This document shows, piece by piece, positions 8,622 to 16,890 of a DNA stretch of 64,000 nt. The translations under genes and the position numbers were made by a program. The notes beneath the pieces were generated by a model. The model searched no databases. It saw only the letters and a program-made list of their open reading frames with translations, and had not been told where the DNA came from. Numbering within the stretch: position 1 is the first letter of the stretch; every line of letters starts with the position of its first letter. Source of the stretch: Perkinsela sp. pyNocScin1. Its lineage: Eukaryota > Euglenozoa > Kinetoplastea > Prokinetoplastida > Perkinselidae. Location of the stretch: NCBI GenBank assembly GCA_964019655.1, contig CAXHTR010000001.1, positions 1,240,001 through 1,304,000 on the forward strand, given 5' to 3'.

Positions 8622-9659
8622 CTACAGCGCACGGCCCCGCAAGGGTGTAAAATAGAATGATCCTTTCATGACCTTCAGGCCACTTTGCGTGATTGTTACG
8701 GGAATTTTCAGAGCCTGAGCAGTGGGTGAGAGGTGTGGCAAGCCTGCAGCCGCTTTCCATATCGGTGTATCGCGGCTCGTATGCACAGTATAGCCTGGCG
8801 AAATAATGCTCATCGGCGTATCGACTTTCGGCAGTATACACTCATCACGATTAACGAATACCTGTGAAGTGCTCCTGCTATTTAAAAGCAAACTTTCAAA
8901 GTCAGATGCTATAAAGCGCAGCTTTGTGCTTATTGCGAAACTTTGATCTAGGGATTTTACTTGGAAACATTCCAGGGCCTTTTCTGCAAAGCTATGCACA
9001 ATTTCGAGGAGGGCGTAGCGCGGTACACAGTCGTCATCGCTACTGTTCGACAAAGCGTGGTCACGAGGAAAAGTGCACGCACACAGAATGTTATTTGACT
9101 CATCCACCTGAAGTGCACTGATTAAGTCTTTGAAGGTGTCTCCAGAGGCTACTTTATCCTTACTGCACGCCCGACCTGTGCCATTATGTGAAATCTTCTC
9201 AAAATTTTTCCATGATTGACTTGTTGGTGGGCGGAGCTTATCGTTGATACCGAGTAAGTGTGTTTGAGCGATGCACTTGCGCTCTTCGTCCAGTATACGA
9301 ACGGCTATCTCCGGATGTAGCTCGTGTGGCGAGTGTACAAACTCTATTTTTGATTGCAGCGGAAAAACGGACTGATCGATGGAGGGGAGAATACTCGTAA
9401 GCGTTCGTGTGAATGGGAAGTTGTCAGCTGAAGCACCGTAGTATCGCTGCGCTGGCCCACTGAGAAAATCCCGCGTAATAGCTTCTACTGCTGCATCAAT
9501 AAAACCTGCACGATGTATATTCCGATTAAATTTTTCCTCGTCTAAATCGAGTAATGATGTGCAACCTGGACCACTAGACGTCAAAAAGTATGATGCGCTG
9601 GCGAGAATGTTCTTAGGAAGCAATGCACCATAAGTGTGCTTTTTTAGATCGGCTGGCAT
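8622..9659 (-). CDS. Conserved-looking protein of unknown function
   Basis: I do not recognise this 345-residue protein. It has no signal peptide or membrane helix. Both halves contain short beta-rich phrases. The middle has SKIEFVHSPHELHPEIAVRI and AISTKLRFIASDFESLLLN; the C-terminal end has PVTITQSGLKVMKGSFYF. The repeated pattern of a helix followed by strands made me consider a double hot-dog thioesterase-like fold, but no catalytic motif can be pointed to. The frame is complete and unbroken. Neighbours are the MscS channel (37 bp away) and, across a 218-bp gap, DMC1. Confidence 0.6.
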   Translation of the reverse strand: MPADLKKHTYGALLPKNILASASYFLTSSGPGCTSLLDLDEEKFNRNIHRAGFIDAAVEAITRDFLSGPAQRYYGASADNFPFTRTLTSILPSIDQSVFPLQSKIEFVHSPHELHPEIAVRILDEERKCIAQTHLLGINDKLRPPTSQSWKNFEKISHNGTGRACSKDKVASGDTFKDLISALQVDESNNILCACTFPRDHALSNSSDDDCVPRYALLEIVHSFAEKALECFQVKSLDQSFAISTKLRFIASDFESLLLNSRSTSQVFVNRDECILPKVDTPMSIISPGYTVHTSRDTPIWKAAAGLPHLSPTAQALKIPVTITQSGLKVMKGSFYFTPLRGRAL

Positions 9660-9877
9660 AAAGAATTCATCTGGAAGCGCATTTTAAAATTATAAACTTT
9701 GCCGAAGGAACATGATATGAGCTCTGGATGGAAAGTGAAATTCATGCATTGCAAGCACAGTATTATAAGTGAATATCTGAACAAAGCTCTCCATGATTGA
9801 TTAGTCATATACTTTCACGTCTTACAAATGCAAGATCTGAATATATATATTAGGGATCTGTGGATTGGAATTTTACT

Positions 9878-10936
9878 TCAGTCGACTGGATCGGTAATAC
9901 CCTTCTCAGAAATGGCAAAGATGCACTCCGTCTCAGGCAGCAATGGGCTATCATAAATCTTGCAAATTCGTTGCTCCCCTCGTCCTTTACGGAGGCTCAA
10001 GCGAGTTGTCGACGCGTGCGCTAGAATATGGCCTCCGACTGGCTTCTTTGGGTCGGGAATGAAACAGGACCCGGCACCGGGATCGGAAACAACTTGGTTT
10101 GTTATAAATACTGCAACATTGTACTCTTCGGCCATTTTCATAAGATTACTAAGCATTTTCCCGAGCTTTTGCTGTCGCTCTGCGAGCTCCCCACGGCCGG
10201 AAAAATCTGCCCGAAAGAGAGCTGTGACACTGTCGATCACGATGAGGCTGAACTGGTCTTCGGATAGCTTTGCTCCGACCATCGACAGTAGCTGGCATTG
10301 ATGTTCATGTGTATAGGCTCGCGCAACAATTATGTTTTCTAGGGTAGCGTCTGGATCTAGTCCAAATCTCTCGGCGATCGGTCGCACCCGCTCTGGGCGG
10401 AAAGTAGATTCGGTATCAATGTAGGCAACTCGCCCGTTACCTCCGCCCATGGAACGTGGAAGCTGTGATGTCACGCAAAGTGTCAGCGCAAGCTGTGTTT
10501 TTCCTGATCGAAATTCGCCAAATGCCTCGGTGATACTCATCGACTCAATTCCGCCCCCCATTAAAGTGTCGAGCGCGTGACTTCCTGTCGTTATTCGAGT
10601 GACTTGTGATCGCCGGACAAAGCTTTCCTTTGCAGTGATAAAGCCACTGAACGCCAGCTTTTGCACAATTTCCAGAATTTTGTCGACCTTAGGCTCGGAC
10701 AAGCCTTTGATTGAGATAAGATCTCTTCGGCATTGCATCATGATACCCTGGATTGTATAGATGTTAGCATTGCGTAGTTTCGAGATGTCGCCTGCTGGAA
10801 TACCCGCATCGACAAGCTTGTCTATTTCGATGAAAGAGCTCATCTCGACTCCAGCTGCATCATTCTGTGAGTCAGCCATCGTTTCAAGAGCCGCCCCATC
10901 AACACATGCTGTCATAGGCGCAGTAAGACCAATCAT
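9878..10936 (-). CDS. DMC1: Meiotic recombinase DMC1 (RAD51 family)
   Basis: DMC1 forms filaments on single-stranded DNA and drives strand exchange between homologues in meiosis. The 352-residue protein has an N-terminal helix-hairpin-helix domain (about 40-93; [13 protein letters not shown]), the Walker A motif GEFRSGKT (140-147), a Walker B strand LIVIDS, and [18 protein letters not shown] before loop 2. Features favouring DMC1 over RAD51 are [14 protein letters not shown], the CTIKGI-like [12 protein letters not shown] of the N-domain, and [17 protein letters not shown] near the end. The first ATG is used; a second in-frame ATG lies seven codons later. RAD51 itself is not in the window, so a phylogeny would settle the paralogue. 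Confidence 0.88.
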   Translation of the reverse strand: MIGLTAPMTACVDGAALETMADSQNDAAGVEMSSFIEIDKLVDAGIPAGDISKLRNANIYTIQGIMMQCRRDLISIKGLSEPKVDKILEIVQKLAFSGFITAKESFVRRSQVTRITTGSHALDTLMGGGIESMSITEAFGEFRSGKTQLALTLCVTSQLPRSMGGGNGRVAYIDTESTFRPERVRPIAERFGLDPDATLENIIVARAYTHEHQCQLLSMVGAKLSEDQFSLIVIDSVTALFRADFSGRGELAERQQKLGKMLSNLMKMAEEYNVAVFITNQVVSDPGAGSCFIPDPKKPVGGHILAHASTTRLSLRKGRGEQRICKIYDSPLLPETECIFAISEKGITDPVD

Positions 10937-11002
10937 TTAAGTTAAAACGTATGTGTCGAACAAGTGTAGGTAATGTTCACATAATCTGCGCGTGCTTATG
11001 CA

Positions 11003-12208
11003 TTAGGATGATTTAAACATTTTCTGCAGCTCCTTTTTCATGTCATCCCAAAAAGTTACCCTGAACACATTCGTGTACTTGAAGTGGTGATGAGATGGCT
11101 TCATGATATCTTTCTCTGCATCCTTCGTCCGACGTCGATAGACTGCATCAACAGCCTGATTCGCTTTGACGTAATTTTTGGCTATAAAATCGCTATGTTG
11201 AGCCTGTAGCCCTTCCTTAATCGTGTTATGGGTGCCTTTCGACGAGCTCAGGCTAAAAGAAGGAATTTTCGCAGGGCGATTAAAATATTTCGTTCGGTCC
11301 TCTGAGCTTAGCGCACACCACTCGCTCCATAAAGATGAATGTCGCTTGCGCACATCGGAACTTTCTGATGTATTAATTGGCGATACTACCGTCACCCCCT
11401 TGCGAGATGCGAATGTGTCGAAAGCCGTTATTGGAGGGCCATCTTTGGGCTCTTGTACCTGAAGCTTTCCATATTTTTTAACCTGTACATAAAATTCACA
11501 TAATTTGGCGCGCATTTTTGGAAGGAAATGCTTGTTGCTTAAGAAACACCTTTCTTCCACAAGCTTTTCTGCTTCAAGCCAGAATCGGTCAATGAAATCA
11601 TAAAATGATTTTTCTGACATATCACGCTCACCTGGATCAAGGCTAAACTGCTCAATGCGTGGACTGACCTTCATCGCCGTGCGGCGATACTGCATTCGGT
11701 CCTCTTCCGAGAGGGTACGCCAAATTCTCAACCTTCGCCTGTATTCATGGCCCCTGATGTTCCACATAAATATCATAAGTCCAGATATCGGTTTTCGTGG
11801 GTCGATAGATCGAAAACTGTCTATCTCTGCACGTGTATGATGAGATCTCTGATTTTTAATGGCGTCAAGGCTAGCAGCGCTATAGAAAACATCGAATTCT
11901 GCTTTTTTCTTGGCCCTGATTTGTGCGTTCACGCATGTACGGAGCATTCGCCCCGCTCTCGTTCTGTAATAGTTGTACAACGTTTCCTGTGAATATTTTG
12001 TCGAGTACTTAGACGGACCACTATCTACCTGAGAACATTCCAGGTCTGTACTCTCTTGGCTTGCTTCTGCTTTTAGTTCTGCCTTTAATCTATCGACCTG
12101 CTCTATCTTCTGAGCTCGTCTATTCTCTAAGTACTTATTGATTATCGAGCTCCGCGATAAAATCGCTGGTGAGGTCCAAAATCGTCGCACATGACTTATA
12201 ATAATCAT
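11003..12208 (-). CDS. Putative mitochondrial HMG-box-like DNA-binding protein
   Basis: This 401-residue basic protein starts with MIIISHVRRFWTSPAILSRS, a typical amphipathic, Arg- and Ser-rich mitochondrial presequence. Two segments have the look of divergent HMG boxes. One (about 132-175) reads RKPISGLMIFMWNIRGHEYR, then a Trp and LSEEDRMQYRR. The second (about 255-310) has PPITAFDTFASRKG, SLWSEWCALSSEDRTKYFNR. The LSEEDR/LSSEDR + aromatic pattern is typical of HMG helix 2-3. Kinetoplastids package their mitochondrial DNA with small basic and HMG-like proteins, so a kinetoplast DNA role is attractive, but this is inference from targeting and composition. Confidence 0.6.
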   Translation of the reverse strand: MIIISHVRRFWTSPAILSRSSIINKYLENRRAQKIEQVDRLKAELKAEASQESTDLECSQVDSGPSKYSTKYSQETLYNYYRTRAGRMLRTCVNAQIRAKKKAEFDVFYSAASLDAIKNQRSHHTRAEIDSFRSIDPRKPISGLMIFMWNIRGHEYRRRLRIWRTLSEEDRMQYRRTAMKVSPRIEQFSLDPGERDMSEKSFYDFIDRFWLEAEKLVEERCFLSNKHFLPKMRAKLCEFYVQVKKYGKLQVQEPKDGPPITAFDTFASRKGVTVVSPINTSESSDVRKRHSSLWSEWCALSSEDRTKYFNRPAKIPSFSLSSSKGTHNTIKEGLQAQHSDFIAKNYVKANQAVDAVYRRRTKDAEKDIMKPSHHHFKYTNVFRVTFWDDMKKELQKMFKSS

Positions 12209-12286
12209 AGATCAAGAAAAACTTTAAGCTATTTGTTCTCTACTGGTTCACACTGCGACTATGAGGGGCCAAGTCAAGGATGTCAG

Positions 12287-13339
12287 TCAATAGCCTTTAC
12301 TCAAATCGACAAGATAATCGGGAGTCTTTCCGAATTCGACAAAATCATGAAAAAATTTGACAAAGCTTTGCGCTGCACCGACGAATGCCTCTACACTTAT
12401 GTCGGCGTTGTGGGAGCTTAGCAATATTTTATTCGGGGACAAGCTCCATAATTTGGACTCAGAAGGCAAGGGTTCTTTGCGAAAGACATCGAGTGCAGCG
12501 CCAGCAATTGTTCCACTCTCGAGTGCATCAAAAAGCTCATCTTCTTGAACAGTTGAGCCCCTACCGATATTGATAAACACAGCACTCTTTTTCATCATAT
12601 TGAAGTGCTTTGTCCGGAAGAAATTCTCAGTCGCGGGTGTTTGCGGCAAAATCGCAACGACAAAGTCGCTTTCTTGAAGCAGCTGCCCAAGCTCGTCAAC
12701 TGTGTTATACTGGCGGACGCCGATGTCATCAAAGTCACGGTCTTTGTTATTTCTGAAGCCGATCAAATGAACACCAAAAGGCTCGAGTGTTCGCGCAACA
12801 GCTCTACCAATATTTCCGTAGCCAACAATACCGACAACCTTTCCCCGTAGCTCATTATTGGCAAACCGGCACCAATTTTTATCAATGTGGTTGTGCTGAA
12901 GCCTCGCCACCTGCTTATTAAAGTATAGGCAGCTCATTGCGACGTGCTCGGCCAGGATGGAAGCATAGGAGCCGCGCGCATTGCTCATAGGAGCTGTCAA
13001 AAAGCGTTTCAAATCTCTCGGTTTGTATGCGTCGATACCTGTAAGCAGTGAGTGTACCCATGCGATACGCGCATTTCGCTTACATCGCTTATTTGTGAAC
13101 TCTTCAAGAACATCATAGGCGACTGGGCTAGCTACGGCAAATACGTACTCAGCATTATCAGTTCTATCGATCTCCGTTTGAAAAGCCTGTAGATCACATC
13201 CATACACTATCCTCTCAACGAAGTCAGATGAGATGCTGAATATCGCTTCCTTAAAATACTCATCTAACGATTGGGGCACTACTGCAATGAGGGTGGGCAG
13301 ATGCCTTCGCCTTGTACTGCTTTGTGATACACAACTCAT
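12287..13339 (-). CDS. D-isomer-specific 2-hydroxyacid dehydrogenase
   Basis: This is a 350-residue NAD(P)-dependent enzyme that interconverts a 2-keto acid and a D-2-hydroxy acid (glyoxylate/hydroxypyruvate or a related substrate). The nucleotide-binding motif is GKVVGIVGYGNIGRAVA. The C-terminal signatures follow: NIGRGSTVQEDELFDAL with the catalytic Arg, LDVFRKEPLP with the Glu, and LLSSHNAD with the catalytic His. No peroxisomal C-terminal tripeptide is evident (it ends SKGY). The start is the ATG at 13337-13339: no other ATG precedes it in the open frame, and a pyrimidine tract with AG lies 11 nt upstream. Confidence 0.9.
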   Translation of the reverse strand: MSCVSQSSTRRRHLPTLIAVVPQSLDEYFKEAIFSISSDFVERIVYGCDLQAFQTEIDRTDNAEYVFAVASPVAYDVLEEFTNKRCKRNARIAWVHSLLTGIDAYKPRDLKRFLTAPMSNARGSYASILAEHVAMSCLYFNKQVARLQHNHIDKNWCRFANNELRGKVVGIVGYGNIGRAVARTLEPFGVHLIGFRNNKDRDFDDIGVRQYNTVDELGQLLQESDFVVAILPQTPATENFFRTKHFNMMKKSAVFINIGRGSTVQEDELFDALESGTIAGAALDVFRKEPLPSESKLWSLSPNKILLSSHNADISVEAFVGAAQSFVKFFHDFVEFGKTPDYLVDLSKGY

Positions 13340-13350
13340 TGTATCTACGT

Positions 13351-13375
13351 CTGATACAAGAAATTTGAAATATGG
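13351..13375 (-). promoter_or_regulatory. Probable trans-splice acceptor of the 2-hydroxyacid dehydrogenase gene
   Basis: On the minus strand the sequence ATTTCTTGTATCAG ends 11 nt before the ATG at 13339. A short 5' leader after a pyrimidine tract and AG is the expected kinetoplastid arrangement. Not tested. Confidence 0.5.
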
Positions 13376-13430
13376 GCTATGGTACAATGAGCTTGACGAT
13401 ATAAACCCTGACTACAGCCATTTACAGGAA

Positions 13431-13787
13431 CTACTTCTGAAGCAAGTCAAACTGCGCTTGTGCACTTTTCCGCATTTCGTTGAACATTTCTGTTTGGATC
13501 CCGGTGATTTCTTTCTTCGTCAACACTTGCATCGATCGGCGGTGTAATTCGTCCCACTTCAAAGCACAAAATTCGAGGCACTTTTTCTCCTTCTCCTCCT
13601 CCTTGACGTGATTCATTGACTTAAGCTTCGCTGTGCCACTCCCGAGCGCATGCAGGTCGGTGCACTTGTCGATGCAGCTTGCCACAGGTGTACTAAGGAT
13701 CGCACTCCGGAGGCGTATCTGTGACAAATATTGATACGCATTCAGCGTATCTGATTCAAACGAAGTGGGTGCCGGAGGCGGTTGCAT
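13431..13787 (-). CDS. Small-Tim-like twin CX3C protein
   Basis: The 118-residue protein has two CX3C motifs, C38-IDK-C42 and C70-LEF-C74, each inside a predicted helix, with a charged linker. That is the hallmark of the Tim9/Tim10 family of chaperones that carry membrane proteins through the mitochondrial intermembrane space. The linker is 27 residues, longer than the usual 11-16, and the protein is somewhat longer than the usual 80-110. Kinetoplastids have a diverged set of small Tims, so a lineage-specific version is plausible. A non-Tim helical hairpin with four cysteines remains possible. Confidence 0.65.
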   Translation of the reverse strand: MQPPPAPTSFESDTLNAYQYLSQIRLRSAILSTPVASCIDKCTDLHALGSGTAKLKSMNHVKEEEKEKKCLEFCALKWDELHRRSMQVLTKKEITGIQTEMFNEMRKSAQAQFDLLQK

Positions 13788-13853
13788 ACACTACTCTAAA
13801 TAAGTACAAAATTCTAGAAACTTGATGTGATTTTGTAATATTGCTTTAGAATC

Positions 13854-14261
13854 TCATGCGGTGCTCGGAATCTGATCAAACAAAGTGTGCAGAACAGTTC
13901 CAATAAGCGCTTTTTCCACGGGGCTTAGAGCGGAAAAGTTTTTTTCTGATTCTTCTGGACATTTGGAAAACAATGATGTCAGATAGATTTGAATGCGTTG
14001 ATAATGCAGTCCATTCGCATCCGTCTGACCAGCAGCCTGTGTTAGGCTTTTCATGAAATCTTTCAGTGCCTCACTCATAAGGGCTGGAGATAAGCGAGGA
14101 ACATTTGCTCTTCTCGCACTCGCTCTGGCGTGCTTATGAAATGATAAAGAGTAAATGTTCTCAAACATGATGAATTCGTTCATGAGCCGATCCGATGTTA
14201 AAAACATGACAGGGCCATCTGCTGAAGATTGTCGGTTTCTGTTTTCCTCTAGTCTTTCCAT
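13854..14261 (-). CDS. Small unknown protein
   Basis: This 135-residue protein is not recognised. It has a polar N-terminus followed by mainly helical sequence (LSPALMSEALKDFMKSLTQ; HYQRIQIYLTSLFSKC; SPVEKALIGTVLHTLFDQI). No signal peptide, membrane segment or metal site is seen. It lies between the small-Tim-like gene (66 bp) and KMP-11 (145 bp) on the same strand, has an ATG and spans most of the space between its neighbours, which supports it as a real gene. Confidence 0.6.
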   Translation of the reverse strand: MERLEENRNRQSSADGPVMFLTSDRLMNEFIMFENIYSLSFHKHARASARRANVPRLSPALMSEALKDFMKSLTQAAGQTDANGLHYQRIQIYLTSLFSKCPEESEKNFSALSPVEKALIGTVLHTLFDQIPSTA

Positions 14262-14406
14262 CTCTCGATCATTTTATGAATTATGATGATTTTATGAATT
14301 TGAACCACTTATAAGCATGCATTGGGGCTGACATACGCTTTTATGCAATCAGCTATTCAGTATTCATAAATTCGGTGCGTTTCAGAGTAGACAAAGGTGG
14401 AAAGCA

Positions 14407-14685
14407 CTATTTGCTTGGAATTTGTGCATTCTTTTGCTGTTCCAGCAGGTCTGCGAATTTCCCTTTAAACTCCGCGGAGTGGTCGCGCATCTTTTTGTTG
14501 AATTTTTCCGTGTGCTCTTGAATAAGCTTTTCGAAGCGCTCATAATGCTCCTTCATTTCAGGGGAGAGGGTTGACTCATCGGGCTTATCAGCAAAGAATT
14601 TTTTGTTTTGATCCTCCATCTTTTTGGTAAATTCAGCATCGAGGCGATCGAGCTTTTCACTGAATTCTTGGAGAGTTGTGCTCAT
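14407..14685 (-). CDS. KMP-11: Kinetoplastid membrane protein 11 (KMP-11)
   Basis: KMP-11 is a 92-residue, highly conserved, kinetoplastid-specific protein that associates with the cytoskeleton and membranes and is needed for cytokinesis in trypanosomes. This copy is exactly 92 residues. It is almost entirely helical and charged, with the family signatures EFSEKLDRLDAEF, KKFFADKPDESTLSPEMKEH and HTEKFNKKMRDHSAEF and a PSK ending. Length and motifs match trypanosomatid KMP-11 closely without a gap. It is the clearest taxonomic marker in the window. A single copy is seen here, whereas trypanosomatids often have tandem copies. Confidence 0.97.
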   Translation of the reverse strand: MSTTLQEFSEKLDRLDAEFTKKMEDQNKKFFADKPDESTLSPEMKEHYERFEKLIQEHTEKFNKKMRDHSAEFKGKFADLLEQQKNAQIPSK

Positions 14686-14758
14686 TTTGAATAAAAAAAA
14701 TAGCTTATACTTGATACACTACTTGAGTACCAAGAAAAGAGGGGATTTAAAATTTACA

Positions 14759-16036
14759 CTATGCTAATAGGCCTTCCAAAATATCTGCGGCATCCTTCGC
14801 TTTGTCTGAATTCCGCTCAATATCTCTTGAAAAAAACAATTGCTTTGTAAATGTACGAAGCAAGCAGTTTTGCCACATTGTATCAAGCTTCAGGGTATAA
14901 GAGTCAATTTCCTTTAAAGGATCGGTCTCTGAAGGATGACTGACGATGGAACCTGTGGTATTTTCGGGGCTCGAAGGTGCTGTGCTGGACAGTGCTGAAA
15001 ATGATATACCTGACAATGAAATAAACGGGTACGTATGCAGTCTACTCACGTCTTTACTTGGCTCAGCAATAAGCTGATCTTTAGCCTCTTCTCGTACCCC
15101 AGGTGCTTGGGTCATTCGCAGTGGAAATAGAGCGCTTGAAGACATGCTATCTTGGGCGGCCATGGTCACCTGATGAAAGTATTCATTGACGAGCTTTTTG
15201 AGCTGATTATGTGAGCCTCTTTGTAGCCAAGGGTGGTGCAAAAGTGCTTCCGCAGTTGGTCGTTGCTCTTGGGAAGGTTGAAGGCATGCATTGATAAAGT
15301 CGAGAAATCCAGGGCTCCATTTGGATGGGTCAGACAACCCTGGTCTCGAAATCTCTTTATCAAGCATAACACAATACATTGGATGCATTGTTATATGTGG
15401 TGGACTGCACTCAGCCATTTCGATTAAGGAAATACCGAGACTCCAGATATCGGCCCTTCCATCATAGAGCTGCTCACGAAGAACCTCGGGGGCCATCCAT
15501 GAAATACTTCCACGAAACGAATCTCTTTGTGAAAGCTTAGAGACAAGCTCTGCAGAAACACCGAAATCTGAGAGCCGAAGTTCCCCGCCCCGCGTTACAA
15601 GCATATTGCTACACTTTACATCTCGATGCAAAACTGGAAGGGCATGTAGGTACGCCAAGCCCTGAAGAGCATGATGTGCAACGCATGCGATTTCATCCTC
15701 TCGCAGGCCCCGGTTGAGTTTCTTGAAGATATTCTCGATGGTTCCAGCTTCGCAGTACTCCATCACAATCCAAAGTGTGCTTGACTCCACGTAGGCTCCA
15801 AAATATTTTACAATACGCGGGTGATTCGTTGATTCAAGAATCGAGACCTCATGATAGACATCGCGCAATGTATCTTCCATACCGTTCATGTCGATCATTT
15901 TTACTGCCAAAGCGCTTCCCGTTGAGCGCATTGTCGCACGGTAAACAGTGCTTGACCGACCGTGCCCAATGATACTTCCAATCTCGTATAGCGTGCGTGG
16001 GTCATCCCCGCAGAGGTCTATCGGCAAGATTGGCAT
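14759..16036 (-). CDS. STE20-family protein kinase (MST/SPS1-like)
   Basis: This 425-residue protein begins with a complete kinase domain (about 15-275). Key elements are the Gly-rich loop IGHGRSSTVY, the catalytic Lys in LAVKMID, HRDVKCSNML in the catalytic loop, DFGVSAEL, and the activation segment SFRGSISWMAPEVL followed by DIWSLGISLIEMAE. The GS-x-x-WMAPEV form and LGI-S-LIEMAE point to the STE20 group, closest to MST/SPS1-type kinases. The C-terminal 150 residues are Ser-rich with no recognised domain. A final helical segment (KQLFFSRDIERNSDKAKDAA) might be an interaction tail. Confidence 0.9.
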   Translation of the reverse strand: MPILPIDLCGDDPRTLYEIGSIIGHGRSSTVYRATMRSTGSALAVKMIDMNGMEDTLRDVYHEVSILESTNHPRIVKYFGAYVESSTLWIVMEYCEAGTIENIFKKLNRGLREDEIACVAHHALQGLAYLHALPVLHRDVKCSNMLVTRGGELRLSDFGVSAELVSKLSQRDSFRGSISWMAPEVLREQLYDGRADIWSLGISLIEMAECSPPHITMHPMYCVMLDKEISRPGLSDPSKWSPGFLDFINACLQPSQEQRPTAEALLHHPWLQRGSHNQLKKLVNEYFHQVTMAAQDSMSSSALFPLRMTQAPGVREEAKDQLIAEPSKDVSRLHTYPFISLSGISFSALSSTAPSSPENTTGSIVSHPSETDPLKEIDSYTLKLDTMWQNCLLRTFTKQLFFSRDIERNSDKAKDAADILEGLLA

Positions 16037-16160
16037 GACATATTCTACGTTAATAAGATAAAAAGGCTAAAAGAAGTCCTGGGTGCCTTTTTGTTAACTG
16101 GCGCAACTAACATGCAAACATGAGCAGTTATATTAAAAGTACCCGCAGTGCAAAAAGCAA

Positions 16161-16811
16161 TTAGTTAAGGTTCATTTCATCCGCACGCGACTTTTGTTGG
16201 CCCTCTGTCCATGCCTTCGCGATGGTCCGTTTCATGTCATCGTCTCCCTCTTCGTACATGTTTTTCATCATACTCATTAAATTCGCTTGCGGATCAGCAT
16301 CCTTGTCAAAGTTGGGTGCACCACTGCTATTCGCCTTCATGGGCTTAGCTTTGAGCTCTGTCCAGTGCTCTGATGATGGTTTCGGTAGAGTGAGAACAAC
16401 TGTGCCACTATCCTTGGTTTTGTACGAAGCCATTTCAGAGTTAATGCTCTTTGATAATGGGTGAATCAACAATCTGTGTACCCGTGCCCCACATGTCACC
16501 TGAAAATCCACCTTGTCAGACGTTGCTTGCAATTTGGGGCTTTTCAGTTCGTGGCCATCGACAGGAGAAACGTCGAAGTAAATCTTGATACTTTTTGATG
16601 ACTGGTCCCATGCATACTTTTTTATGTCTGAAAAAATCACCGGTGTTGCTCCATCCTTCGACGTGCTTATAGGTTCAGCTTTTGCCTCAGTATTCTGACT
16701 ATTAGGCTTCTTTTCAATCTGCTGAATGGCACTTTCGATAATAGCCTGGGTTGACGGAGACTTTGCGAGTGAAATTTTGCGCCGTAACTCATCAATGATT
16801 TCACGATTCAT
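16161..16811 (-). CDS. CACYBP: Calcyclin-binding protein / Siah-interacting protein homologue
   Basis: This 216-residue protein has the three parts of CACYBP. An N-terminal helical hairpin spans about 1-35. A CS domain spans about 60-150, marked by IKKYAWDQSSKSIKIYFDV and the closing SEHWTEL. The C-terminal SGS-type segment contains LMSMMKNMYEEGDDDMKRTI and AKAW. Family members bridge ubiquitin-ligase components and S100 proteins in animals and also act as HSP90-related co-factors. In a protist only a general co-chaperone or adaptor role can be inferred. The length fits the family (about 220-230 residues). Confidence 0.88.
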   Translation of the reverse strand: MNREIIDELRRKISLAKSPSTQAIIESAIQQIEKKPNSQNTEAKAEPISTSKDGATPVIFSDIKKYAWDQSSKSIKIYFDVSPVDGHELKSPKLQATSDKVDFQVTCGARVHRLLIHPLSKSINSEMASYKTKDSGTVVLTLPKPSSEHWTELKAKPMKANSSGAPNFDKDADPQANLMSMMKNMYEEGDDDMKRTIAKAWTEGQQKSRADEMNLN

Positions 16812-16890
16812 CTACTTGAAATTGAAACTGGGCAATCGCGCGAAAAAAAGGATTAAGCGTAGACATTCTATATCGCATAGATTCCACAAT

